Assembly (NCBI RefSeq): GCF_900105585.1
Contig: NZ_FNRT01000002.1
Span: 2,914,001 to 2,978,000, forward strand
Source of the DNA: Nocardioides exalbidus
Lineage (GTDB): Bacteria; Actinomycetota; Actinomycetes; Propionibacteriales; Nocardioidaceae
Length of the DNA: 64,000 bases
Direction: 5' to 3'
How positions within the stretch are numbered: position 1 is the first letter of the stretch; each line of letters starts with the position of its first letter. The notes under the pieces were generated by a model. The model was not told where the DNA came from. It worked only from the letters and a program-made list of their open reading frames with translations, and did no database searches. Positions 9,182 to 16,995 of the stretch are shown one piece after another. The translations under genes and the position numbers were made by a program.

Positions 9182-9673
9182 ATGGTGACGTTCGCCGGAG
9201 TCGACCACGTCTCGCTGACGGTCACCGACCTGGCCCGGAGCCAGGAGTTCTACACGGCCGTCCTCGACTTCGTGCCCGTCCTCGACGTCGGCTACGGCCG
9301 CATCCTCATGCACCCGGCCACCGGCTTCACGCTCTCGCTGATGAAGCACGAAGGAGCGCGCGGCGGGGGCTTCACCGAGCTCACCACCGGTCTCGACCAC
9401 CTCGGGCTCACCGCCGGGTCCCGGGCCGAGCTGGAGGTGTGGGAGCGACGCTTCGACGACCTCGGCGTGGCCTACACGCCGATCCGGGACATGGAGCTCG
9501 GCTTCCACCTCAACTTCCGCGATCCCGACGACATCGCGCTCGAGCTCACGGCACCCAACGAGCACCTCGTCGCAGCCAGGGCCGCCCTCGCGGCCGGGCA
9601 GACCAGCCAGGCAGACATCGACGCCTTCGTCGACGAGCACGACCTCGACCTGCCTCGGGTAGACAGGGCCTGA
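9182..9673 (+). CDS. VOC (glyoxalase/bleomycin-resistance) family protein
   Basis: A 163-residue vicinal-oxygen-chelate protein with the opening beta strand VDHVSLTVTDLARSQEFYTAVL and a later HLNFRDPDDIALELT, giving His and Glu residues at the usual metal-ligand positions. Substrate is not predictable; members include dioxygenases, isomerases and resistance proteins. A GGAGG site lies 7 bases before the ATG. It is divergent from the DinB-like gene. Confidence 0.82.
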   Translation: MVTFAGVDHVSLTVTDLARSQEFYTAVLDFVPVLDVGYGRILMHPATGFTLSLMKHEGARGGGFTELTTGLDHLGLTAGSRAELEVWERRFDDLGVAYTPIRDMELGFHLNFRDPDDIALELTAPNEHLVAARAALAAGQTSQADIDAFVDEHDLDLPRVDRA

Positions 9674-9713
9674 GCGCATCGGAGGCCCCGAATGCCTGCT
9701 CAGCCGGGCGGCG

Positions 9714-10457
9714 TCAGCTCATCCTGCGCAGCACCGAGGTCGGCACGTGCTTCACCACGAAGCCGAGCGGACCCCAGGGCCAGGCGGGCACGCGGGCGCG
9801 CGGCTTCTCCTTCTCGATCGCCTCGACCATGGCCCGGACGCCCTTCTCGGTCGACGCCATGAGCGGCGTCCTGGCGGACGTCCCGGACATCTCGCTGACG
9901 ATGTAGCCGGGGTAGAGCACGGTCACCTTGATCGGGGTGCCGTGGACGTCGGCGCGGAAGCCCTCGGCGAGGTGTGCGACCGCGGCCTTGGTGGCGGCGT
10001 ACGTCGTGATGTTCTTCGGCATCCCCCGCAGCGCGGAGAAGGACGAGACCATGACGAGCTGGCCGGCGTCCTGCGCGCGGAAGATCGCAGCGGCCGCCTC
10101 GGTCTGGGCGAGCGCGCCGATGAAGTTGGTCTGCGCGGTCTCGCGATTCGCGTCGAAGCGACCGGTGCCGAGCGGCTGGCCCTTGCCGAGGCCGGCGTTG
10201 ACGACGACCTTCTCGAGCGAGCCGAACTCCTCGCGGAACTCCTCGAAGACAGCGAAGACGGCGTCGTGGTCGTTCACGTCCAGCGCCTTCACCGAGACGC
10301 GCACGGACGGATGCGCCTCGGTGATCGACGAGGCCAGGGACGCGAGCCGGTCCGTACGCCGCGCACAGAGCGCGAGGTCGTAGCCCAGCGCGGCGAACTG
10401 GCGGGCCATCTCGGCGCCGAGGCCGCTGCTGGCGCCGGTGATGAGGATCGTGGGCAC
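9714..10457 (-). CDS. short-chain dehydrogenase/reductase (last gene of a CoA-ester operon)
   Basis: A 247-residue classical SDR: nucleotide motif TGASSGLGAEMA near residue 7, NAG near 88, and the catalytic SSFSALRG...YAATKAAV. The GTG start has an AGGAG site. It lies 8 bases after the histidine phosphatase gene and is the promoter-distal member of a five-gene minus-strand operon. In the operon context a hydroxyacyl or ketoacyl substrate is a reasonable inference. Confidence 0.88.
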   Translation of the reverse strand: MPTILITGASSGLGAEMARQFAALGYDLALCARRTDRLASLASSITEAHPSVRVSVKALDVNDHDAVFAVFEEFREEFGSLEKVVVNAGLGKGQPLGTGRFDANRETAQTNFIGALAQTEAAAAIFRAQDAGQLVMVSSFSALRGMPKNITTYAATKAAVAHLAEGFRADVHGTPIKVTVLYPGYIVSEMSGTSARTPLMASTEKGVRAMVEAIEKEKPRARVPAWPWGPLGFVVKHVPTSVLRRMS

Positions 10458-10465
10458 GGATGCTC

Positions 10466-11134
10466 CTAGCGATACGTGATGAGGTCGGGGGAGAGGTGGT
10501 CGTGGGCGTTGAAGGCGACGAGGGTGGTGCCGCGCCGGCCCCGGACGAGGGTGGTCACGCCGGAGTTCACCGACACCGGGTTGAGCCGCAGCCACAGCTC
10601 CGCGCGGGCGGCCGCGTCGTCGGCCAGCAGCGTCGCTGCTGTCCAGGCGATCGCCCCGCCACTGGTCAGCACGACGGCCGTCCCGGACCGGGGTACGGCG
10701 TCGACCACTCGCGCGAGGGCCGCGTCGACCCGTTCGCCGAAGGCGGCGAAGGACTCGTCGTAGGACGCCTCGTCGGCGCCCGAGGTCCAGCGCCGGGTCG
10801 CCTCCTCGAACCAGCGCTGGAAGGCAGCCTTCTCGTCCTCACCCTCGACGGTGCTCGGCTCGGAGTGCACGCCGAGGACCTGCAGGTGGTCGAACTCGTT
10901 CCAGCCCGCGTCGACGGCCACGTCGGCCTCCCAGCCGGCGCCCTCGAGCACGCCGCGAGCAGTCTGGTCGTGCCGCTTCATCTGGCCGGCCACGACGAGG
11001 TCGCCGCGGGTGCCGCGCGCGGCCAGCGCCGCGCCGAGGATGTGCGACTGCGCGTGCCCGAGGTCGGAGAGGTTGTCGTAGTCGTCCGCGCCGAACGACG
11101 CCTGGCCGTGCCGGACCAGCAGGATCCGGCTCAC
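10466..11134 (-). CDS. histidine phosphatase family protein
   Basis: A 222-residue phosphoglycerate-mutase-fold phosphatase. The phospho-histidine motif LLVRHGQASFG lies at the N-terminus and the second catalytic region TSGGAIAWTAATLL near residue 160. The GTG start overlaps the stop of the phosphotransferase gene by 4 bases, so the two are translationally coupled. A phosphatase placed right after a phosphotransferase and an acyl-CoA dehydrogenase suggests a phosphorylated intermediate in one pathway. Confidence 0.88.
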   Translation of the reverse strand: MSRILLVRHGQASFGADDYDNLSDLGHAQSHILGAALAARGTRGDLVVAGQMKRHDQTARGVLEGAGWEADVAVDAGWNEFDHLQVLGVHSEPSTVEGEDEKAAFQRWFEEATRRWTSGADEASYDESFAAFGERVDAALARVVDAVPRSGTAVVLTSGGAIAWTAATLLADDAAARAELWLRLNPVSVNSGVTTLVRGRRGTTLVAFNAHDHLSPDLITYR

Positions 11135-12216
11135 GCGGGTAGCCCGTCGGTGATGAGTCCGTCGAGCCGCCGCCCGATGATCTGCACCGCGGGACCGAAG
11201 AGGGCGTACATCTCGTTCGTCGTCTGGCCGTGGAACCACCGGTAGTAGATCTGCTGCGCGATCGCCGCCATCCGGAACAGCCCGAAGACCTCGTAGAAGC
11301 GCCACTGCCCGGGCGTGACCGACCGCCCCGTGCGCTCGGCGTACGCCGCCACGAACTCCTCGCGCGTCAGCATCCCGGGCAGGTGGGTCGGGACCCGCCG
11401 CATCATCTGGAACTCCTCGGTGTCGTCGGCCTGCACCCAGTAGGCCATCGAGCCGGCGAGGTCCATCAGCGGGTCGCCGAGCGTCGCCATCTCCCAGTCC
11501 AGGACGCCGACCACGCGCGTCACGTCGTCGCCGGAGAGCACGAGGTTGTCGAGCTTGAAGTCGTTGTGGATCACGCAGGTCGCGACGTCGTCGGGCTGGT
11601 GCTCGTCGAGCCACGCCATGACCTCGTCGAGGGCGGGTACGTCGTCGGTGCGGGCGTTGCGGTAGCGCGTCGACCACCCCTCCACCTGGCGGCGGACGTA
11701 GCCGGCCCCCTTGGCGAGGTCGCCGAGCCCGGTCGTGGCGGGGTCGATGCCGTGGAGCTCGGCCAGCACGTCGACCGCGTGGAGGCACAGCTCCCGCGCC
11801 TGCTCGGGCGACAGCGGCACGTCGGCCGGCCACTCGCTGCGCGGGATCACCCCGGCGATCCGGTCCATCGCGTAGAAGTCGCCGCCCACCACCTCGGGGT
11901 CGTCGCAGAAGGCGACCATCGGGGCGACGTAGTCGAAGACGGGCGCGAGCGCCGACTGGATGACGTACTCCCGGTGCATGTCGTGCGCACCCTTCGCCTT
12001 GGTGCCCGCGGGGGCGCGCCGGACGATCAGGTCGCGGCCCGAGGGGTAGCGCAGGAGGTAGGTCAGGTTGGAGGCACCGCCGGTGAACTGCCGGACCTCG
12101 GGGTGGCCGTCGAGGCCGTCCGGGTTCGCGGCGTTCGCACGGATCCACGCGGCGACGGCGGTGACGTCGAAGGCGTCCTCCTCACGCACCGCCCGGGCGC
12201 CGGGCACGGCGGTCAC
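11131..12216 (-). CDS. APH-type phosphotransferase (ACAD10/11 or LvaA-like)
   Basis: A 361-residue aminoglycoside-phosphotransferase-fold kinase with ATP-site sequence FTGGASNLTYLLRY, catalytic loop CVIHNDFKLDNLVL (Asp and Asn) and metal-binding loop VLDWEMATLGDPLMDL. In this subfamily the enzyme is normally linked to acyl-CoA dehydrogenases: it forms the N-terminal half of mammalian ACAD10/11 and is LvaA in Pseudomonas levulinate catabolism, where it phosphorylates 4-hydroxyacyl-CoA. Here the dehydrogenase is a separate gene two positions upstream. It overlaps both neighbours by 4 bases. Confidence 0.87.
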   Translation of the reverse strand: MTAVPGARAVREEDAFDVTAVAAWIRANAANPDGLDGHPEVRQFTGGASNLTYLLRYPSGRDLIVRRAPAGTKAKGAHDMHREYVIQSALAPVFDYVAPMVAFCDDPEVVGGDFYAMDRIAGVIPRSEWPADVPLSPEQARELCLHAVDVLAELHGIDPATTGLGDLAKGAGYVRRQVEGWSTRYRNARTDDVPALDEVMAWLDEHQPDDVATCVIHNDFKLDNLVLSGDDVTRVVGVLDWEMATLGDPLMDLAGSMAYWVQADDTEEFQMMRRVPTHLPGMLTREEFVAAYAERTGRSVTPGQWRFYEVFGLFRMAAIAQQIYYRWFHGQTTNEMYALFGPAVQIIGRRLDGLITDGLPA

Positions 12217-12980
12217 GAGCCGCTCCCGGCCGCCTGCAGCTTCGCCGCCTGATCGCGCATCACGGCGTCGTAGGCCGGCCGGTCGGCCCACTTGAGGAAG
12301 TACGCCTGGCGCGCGGGCTCGTCCGGCACGATCACGTCGTCGCCGGCCTCCATCCCGGCCAGCACCGCGGCGGCGATGTCGTCGGCGGTGATCGAGGAGC
12401 GCGCGACCAGCCCGCCGACCACCTGGCCGACGAGCTCGTCGCTGCCCTGCATCGAGTCCATCAGGTGGGTGCGGAAGTAGGAGGGGCACACCACGCTCGC
12501 CCGGATGCCGTACGACGCCAGCTCGTGGCCGCAGGTCTCGGTGAACGCGACGACCGCGGCCTTCACGGCGTTGTAGGAGCCCATGCCGCCCGGGTGGACG
12601 AGGCCGGCGAGCGAGGCCACGTTGACCAGGTGGCCGGAGCCCTGCGCCTTGAGCATCGGCACGAACGCGCGGGTGCCGCGGACGACGCCGAACAGGTTGA
12701 TGTCGGTGATCCACTGCCACTCGTCGAGGGTGCAGACGTCGACCCGGCCGCCACCGGCGACGCCGGCGTTGTTGACCAGCACGTCGAGGCCTCCCCACCG
12801 CTCGGTCACCGCGGCCACCGCGGCCGCCCAGTCGTCGTCGGAGGTGATGTCGAGGACGAGGTCGATGCCGTCGGCGGCGACCCGGTCCGTCGCGAGGACC
12901 TCGTCACCGCGAGCCCGGAGGGCGGCGACGAGCGCGGCGCCGAGGCCGGAGGCCGCCCCCGTGACCAGGACCCGGCTCAT
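12213..12980 (-). CDS. short-chain dehydrogenase/reductase
   Basis: A 255-residue classical SDR with VTGAASGLGAALV near residue 5, NNAGVAGGG near 88 and the active site VASLAGLVHPGGMGSYNAVKAAV. It sits between the acyl-CoA dehydrogenase and the phosphotransferase, overlapping each by 4 bases (ATGA upstream, GTGA downstream). A role as hydroxyacyl-CoA dehydrogenase in the same pathway, comparable with LvaD, is inferred from position only. Confidence 0.88.
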   Translation of the reverse strand: MSRVLVTGAASGLGAALVAALRARGDEVLATDRVAADGIDLVLDITSDDDWAAAVAAVTERWGGLDVLVNNAGVAGGGRVDVCTLDEWQWITDINLFGVVRGTRAFVPMLKAQGSGHLVNVASLAGLVHPGGMGSYNAVKAAVVAFTETCGHELASYGIRASVVCPSYFRTHLMDSMQGSDELVGQVVGGLVARSSITADDIAAAVLAGMEAGDDVIVPDEPARQAYFLKWADRPAYDAVMRDQAAKLQAAGSGS

Positions 12981-14229
12981 GTCGTGTGCTTCCCGAGCTC
13001 GATCTTGGCGATTACGTTGCGGTGGACCTCGTCCGGCCCGTCGGCCAGCCGCAGCGACCTGGCGCCCACCCACGCGTTGGCCAGCGGGAAGTCGTCGCTC
13101 ATCCCGCCGCCACCGTGCAGCTGGATCGCCATGTCGATGACGTCGAGCGCCATGCGGGGCACCTCGACCTTGATCTCGCTCACCGCCGACACGGCCTCGG
13201 CGCTGAGGCCCTGGTCGAGCAGCCACGCGGCGTGCATCACCAGCAGGCGCGAGCGGTTGATCGCGATCCGGGCGTCGGCGATCCGCTCGCGGTTGCCGCC
13301 GAGGTTGGCGATCGGCTTGCCGAACGCGGTGCGGCTGGTGGCGCGGGCGCACGCGAGCTCGAGGGCCCGCTCGGCGAGGCCGATGGCGCGCATGCAGTGG
13401 TGGACGCGGCCGGGGCCGAGCCGGCCCTGCGCGATCTCGAACGCCCGGCCCGGGCCGAGGAGGATGTTGCCGACCGGGACGCGCACGTCGGTGAAGGACA
13501 CCTCACCGTGCCCGAGCGGCTCGTCGTAGTAGCCCATCGTGGTGAGCATCCGTTCGACCTTCACCCCGGCGGTCTCGCGCGGCACGAGCACCATCGTGTG
13601 TCGCGAGTGCCGGTCGGCGTCGGGGTCGGACAGGCCCATGAAGACGAAGATCTTGCAGTCCGGGTTGCCCACGCCGGTCGACCACCACTTGCGCCCGTTG
13701 ATGACGACCTCGTCTCCGTCGACCGTCGCGGTCGCCGCCATGTTGGTCGCGTCGGAGGAGGCCACGGCCGGCTCCGTCATGCAGAAGGCGCTGCGGATCT
13801 CGGCCCGCAGCAGCGGCTCGAGCCACGTCGCCCTCTGCTCCTCGGTGCCGTAGCGCAGCAGCACCTCCATGTTGCCCGTGTCGGGGGCGTTGGAGTTGAA
13901 GACCAGGGGAGCGAGGAACGAGCGGCCCATCGCCTCCGCCACCGGCGCGTAGTCGACGTTGGAGAGGCCCTCGCCGCCGTCGGTGCCGAAGTCGGCGGCA
14001 TACCGACCGGCGTGCGCGGCGGGCAGGAACAGGTTCCACAGGCCCTGCTCGCGCGCCTTGGCCTGGAGCTCGGCGATCACCGGGTCCGGCGTCCAGTGGT
14101 CGCCACCCGACTCGCGCAGCCGGGTGATCCGGCGGTGCGCCTCGGCCTCGATCGGCTCGACCTCGTCGGCGACGAACGCGCGCACGCGGTCACGGAGGTC
14201 GGCGGCGCGGGGGAGAGGGAGAAGTCCAT
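12977..14229 (-). CDS. acyl-CoA dehydrogenase (ACAD10/11-like), apparent frameshift near the N-terminus
   Basis: A flavoprotein dehydrogenase family member of about 417 residues. Visible motifs: FCMTEPAVASSDATNM, INGRKWWSTGVGNPDCK, GRVHHCMRAIGLAERAL, and IQLHGGGGMSDDFPLA. The ATG at 14229 has a GAAGG ribosome site and encodes the usual N-terminus MDFSLSP, but this frame leaves the conserved RAADLRDRVRAF frame at a run of five G on the plus strand (14209-14213). Six would join them. A GTG at 14248 is in the main frame but lies within the operator and has no ribosome site. The gene heads the five-gene operon. Confidence 0.85.
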
Positions 14230-14243
14230 GCCATTGACCTTCG

Positions 14244-14272
14244 CACACTGTTGAGCAATGCTCAATAGTGTG
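14244..14272. promoter_or_regulatory. 29-base palindromic operator between the dehydrogenase operon and the TetR gene
   Basis: Two 14-base arms, CACACTGTTGAGCA and TGCTCAATAGTGTG, flank a single A and differ from perfect symmetry at one position. The site lies 15 bases upstream of the dehydrogenase ATG and covers the start region of the divergent TetR gene. Position and symmetry are those of a TetR operator that controls both directions. Confidence 0.8.
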
Positions 14273-14877
14273 ACGGACGGCGCGGCAGGGCCAGGGACGG
14301 CGCCCGTACGCCGTCGGCTCAGCGCCCAGGAGCGCCGTCGCCAGCTGGTCGGCATCGGCCTGTCGAAGATCGTCGAGAAGCCGATCCAGGACCTCTCGAT
14401 GGACGACATCGCGGCCGAGGCGGGGATCTCGCGCGGCCTGCTCTTCCACTACTTCCCGACCAAGACCGACTTCTACCTCGCCTGCATCGCGGCCGCAGGG
14501 CGCCGGATGCTGCGCACCACGGCGCCTGACGAGGACCTGCCGGGGCGGCGCAGGTCGAGATGGTGACCCGGCTGATGGTCGAGCAGATCGAGCGCCGTCG
14601 CGACTTCTACCTCGCGCTCGTCCACGGGCACGGCGTGGCCGACCCGCGGGTGAGCGAGGTGATGGACTCGGTCCGCGACGGCACCACCGAACGCGTGATG
14701 ACGGCGCTCGCCGTCGCCGAGGGCAAGCGCGACGTCGTGCGGGCGTGGTGGGCGTACACAGAGGACCGGGCGCTCACGTGGTCGGCAGTGCCGACCGGCG
14801 AACGCCCGGTCCCGGTGTCAGGGTTGGTCGCGGAGTGCGTCGCCGCGCTCCACGCCCTGCTGGCCCTCAGGCCGTGA
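14258..14877 (+). pseudogene. TetR-family regulator, frameshifted
   Basis: The N-terminal frame (14258 or GTG 14270 to 14566) encodes a TetR DNA-binding domain, with MDDIAAEAGISRGLLFHYFPTKTDFYLACI. It then ends at RRRSRW. The C-terminal ligand domain continues in the frame beginning GAAQVEMVTRLMVEQIERRRDFYLALVHGHG and runs to 14877. The two join if one G is added to the run of four at 14542-14545, giving about 206 residues, normal for the family. It is divergent from the acyl-CoA dehydrogenase operon and overlaps the palindrome, so autoregulation and operon control are inferred. Confidence 0.85.
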
Positions 14878-14888
14878 CTGCTGGCTGA

Positions 14889-16457
14889 CTACTTGGTGAC
14901 GCGAGCCGTCACCGAGAAGCGCGCCTTGTCGTCGAGCGGCTTGCCCTGGCAGGCGTAGCCCGTGCCGCGGTTGCACTGGTAGCGGGTCGAGCCGTTGACG
15001 AGGGTCACCGACACGACGAGCACCTTCTTGCTGTCGAAGCTCACACGCATGCGGCCGTCACCGTTGTTGTTGAGCTTGACCAGCTTGACCTGGCGCTTGC
15101 CGTTCTTCAGGTGGACGACCACGACGGCGGCGGGCGAGGTGCGCTTGACCGGACCGTTGACGGTCACGGCGAGCTTCCACTTCTTGCCCTTGCTGTTCTT
15201 CGGGGCGAACCCGTAGGAGGCCGACGCGAGGTGGTAGACCTTCGCGCTGTAGCGCTTCGACTTGCCCTTCTTCAGCACCTTGCCGTTGGCGAACTGCGGG
15301 AACTCGTACTCGGCGCCCTCGGGGTAGTTGGCGGCGGGTGTGAGGTTGCCGGCGGCGAACTTGGCGAAGGTCTTGGTGAGCCCGCCCTTCTTCTTCAGCA
15401 CCTTCTGCAGCGCCTCGATGCTGTTCTTGCCGCCGTCCTTCTTGAGCGAGCCGGCCTGGTCCCAGGCCTGCTTCACGATCTTCTTGCCGTACTTCGTGGA
15501 GAGGTACTCCCACCAGACCCAGCTGCCGTACTGGAAGGTGTACTGGCTGCTGAACAGGTCGAGCGGCACGTAGGGCGCGTAGATCGGGCTGGTCTCGAAG
15601 TACTGGCGATTGTCGTTGACGTGGGTCGCGACCCGCTCCTCCATCCACGTCGCCGTGGACTCCATCATCCAGCGGTCCTCGTTGTAGTCGTAGCCGAACT
15701 GGATGGCGTGGAAGAACTCGTGGCCGGCGGTGACCAGCAGGTTGTCGACCGGCGTGGCGTTGGGGAACTGCGCCTGGGAGAAGTCGTTGTCGAGGACGCA
15801 GTAGCCCGAGGCGGTGCGGTTCTTGACCCGGGTCTCGGGTGCGCAGTAGCCGTAGATGCCCTGACCGCCGAGGTCCTTGAGGTAGACGTCGAGCTGCGGA
15901 CCGCCACCCTTGGCGCCGTCGCTCAGCGGAGCGCGGTAGCCGAGCTGGTCGACCTCGGTGGACCAGATCGAGTCCATGACGGCGAGGTTCTGGTTGACCC
16001 AGTCGAGCGACGGCGGGGCGTCGGCCGTGGTGGGCACGTAGTGCAGGCACAGCCGGGTGTTGCAGACGGGGGCGGCCTCGGGGACGGTGTAGCCGAATCC
16101 CTGGGAGTCGCCGGCACCGTCGGTCGGGCGGGCGAGGAGGTCCTCGGCCTGGGCCAGGTCGCGGCCGCTCAGCTCGGACTTCTTCGCCCAGAGGTCGCGC
16201 AGCGCGAGCGTGACGGAGGGGTCCGAGGCGCGGGCCTTGCCGGACAGCACGCGGCGCGCCGTGGTGAGCGCGTCCGCGCCGGCGATGTCGGCGACCTCCG
16301 GCAGGGCGGCCTGCGGCGCGGCACCGGACGTCGACGGCGACGGGTCGGCGGTGCGTGGGTCGATCGTCCGCTGGCCCTCGGCGGCGACGGCGGGCGCGGA
16401 CAGCGCCGCGCCTCCCATCAGTGCGATGGCCACGGCGGTGGTGAGGATTCTGCGCAT
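14889..16457 (-). CDS. secreted HExxH zinc metalloprotease (MXAN_6640-like)
   Basis: A 522-residue secreted protein. A signal peptide (residues 1-26, ending APAVAAE) precedes a linker and a peptidase domain with the zinc motif GHEFFHAIQFGYDY near residue 245 and the following Glu region MMESTATWMEERV. Four Cys in pairs (CNTRLC; CAPETRVKNRTASGYC) may form disulfides. The C-terminal 140 residues are a Lys-rich beta domain of unknown role. It resembles the family NCBI calls MXAN_6640 metalloproteases; substrates are unknown. Confidence 0.82.
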   Translation of the reverse strand: MRRILTTAVAIALMGGAALSAPAVAAEGQRTIDPRTADPSPSTSGAAPQAALPEVADIAGADALTTARRVLSGKARASDPSVTLALRDLWAKKSELSGRDLAQAEDLLARPTDGAGDSQGFGYTVPEAAPVCNTRLCLHYVPTTADAPPSLDWVNQNLAVMDSIWSTEVDQLGYRAPLSDGAKGGGPQLDVYLKDLGGQGIYGYCAPETRVKNRTASGYCVLDNDFSQAQFPNATPVDNLLVTAGHEFFHAIQFGYDYNEDRWMMESTATWMEERVATHVNDNRQYFETSPIYAPYVPLDLFSSQYTFQYGSWVWWEYLSTKYGKKIVKQAWDQAGSLKKDGGKNSIEALQKVLKKKGGLTKTFAKFAAGNLTPAANYPEGAEYEFPQFANGKVLKKGKSKRYSAKVYHLASASYGFAPKNSKGKKWKLAVTVNGPVKRTSPAAVVVVHLKNGKRQVKLVKLNNNGDGRMRVSFDSKKVLVVSVTLVNGSTRYQCNRGTGYACQGKPLDDKARFSVTARVTK

Positions 16458-16529
16458 GGTGTCCTCTGGTTCCCCTCTTGGTTGTCAGCTCGGAGTGACA
16501 CTAACCCAGCGCCACGGTGACGAAACCTG

Positions 16530-16925
16530 TTACAGGTCGGCGATGTGCTCGATGATCGCGGTGGTGGAGATGGCCGGCGTGCGCTCGAGGTAGACGACCT
16601 CGCACACGTCGCCGAACTCGTCGAACTTCCCGGCCCAGTCGTCGCCCATGACGAGGACGTCTGCGGCGTGCTCGACGATGTAGTCGCGCTTCTGCTCCAG
16701 GCTCTCCTCGACGAAGACCTCGTCGACCACCTTGAGGGCGCCGACGATCGCGAGTCGCTCGCGCTCGCTGAAGATCGGGGCCCGGCCCTTCTTGCGCTCG
16801 TTGAGGGCGTCCGCGGACACCCCGACCACGAGCCTGTCGCCCAGCGCCGCTGCGCGCTCGAGCACGCGCAGGTGACCGACGTGGAACACGTCGAACGTCC
16901 CGAAGGTGATGACGGTGCGAGGCAT
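16530..16925 (-). CDS. tagD: glycerol-3-phosphate cytidylyltransferase-like nucleotidyltransferase
   Basis: A 131-residue cytidylyltransferase with the CTP-binding motif TFDVFHVGHLRVLERA (HxGH) and the C-terminal signature RTPAISTTAII, the pattern of TagD, which makes CDP-glycerol for wall teichoic acid. No teichoic acid genes adjoin it, so the substrate may be another alcohol phosphate. An ATG nine bases upstream (16934) is an alternative start; the chosen one gives the normal MPRTVITFGTFD N-terminus. Confidence 0.85.
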   Translation of the reverse strand: MPRTVITFGTFDVFHVGHLRVLERAAALGDRLVVGVSADALNERKKGRAPIFSERERLAIVGALKVVDEVFVEESLEQKRDYIVEHAADVLVMGDDWAGKFDEFGDVCEVVYLERTPAISTTAIIEHIADL

Positions 16926-16995
16926 GCGCGGCATTCTGGCACGCACGCCGCGGGGTGGTGCGGCCGAGGCGGTGCCGTCGGAGAGAATGGCTGCC

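Noticed and set aside
11131..12216. Aminoglycoside resistance kinase
   Set aside because: The APH fold is present, but the gene is locked into an acyl-CoA dehydrogenase/SDR operon and resembles the ACAD10/11-LvaA branch.
14258..14566. Complete small HTH protein of 102 residues
   Set aside because: The frame ends in an abrupt RRRSRW after the first TetR helices, and the missing ligand domain continues at once in the next frame, so it is one broken gene.
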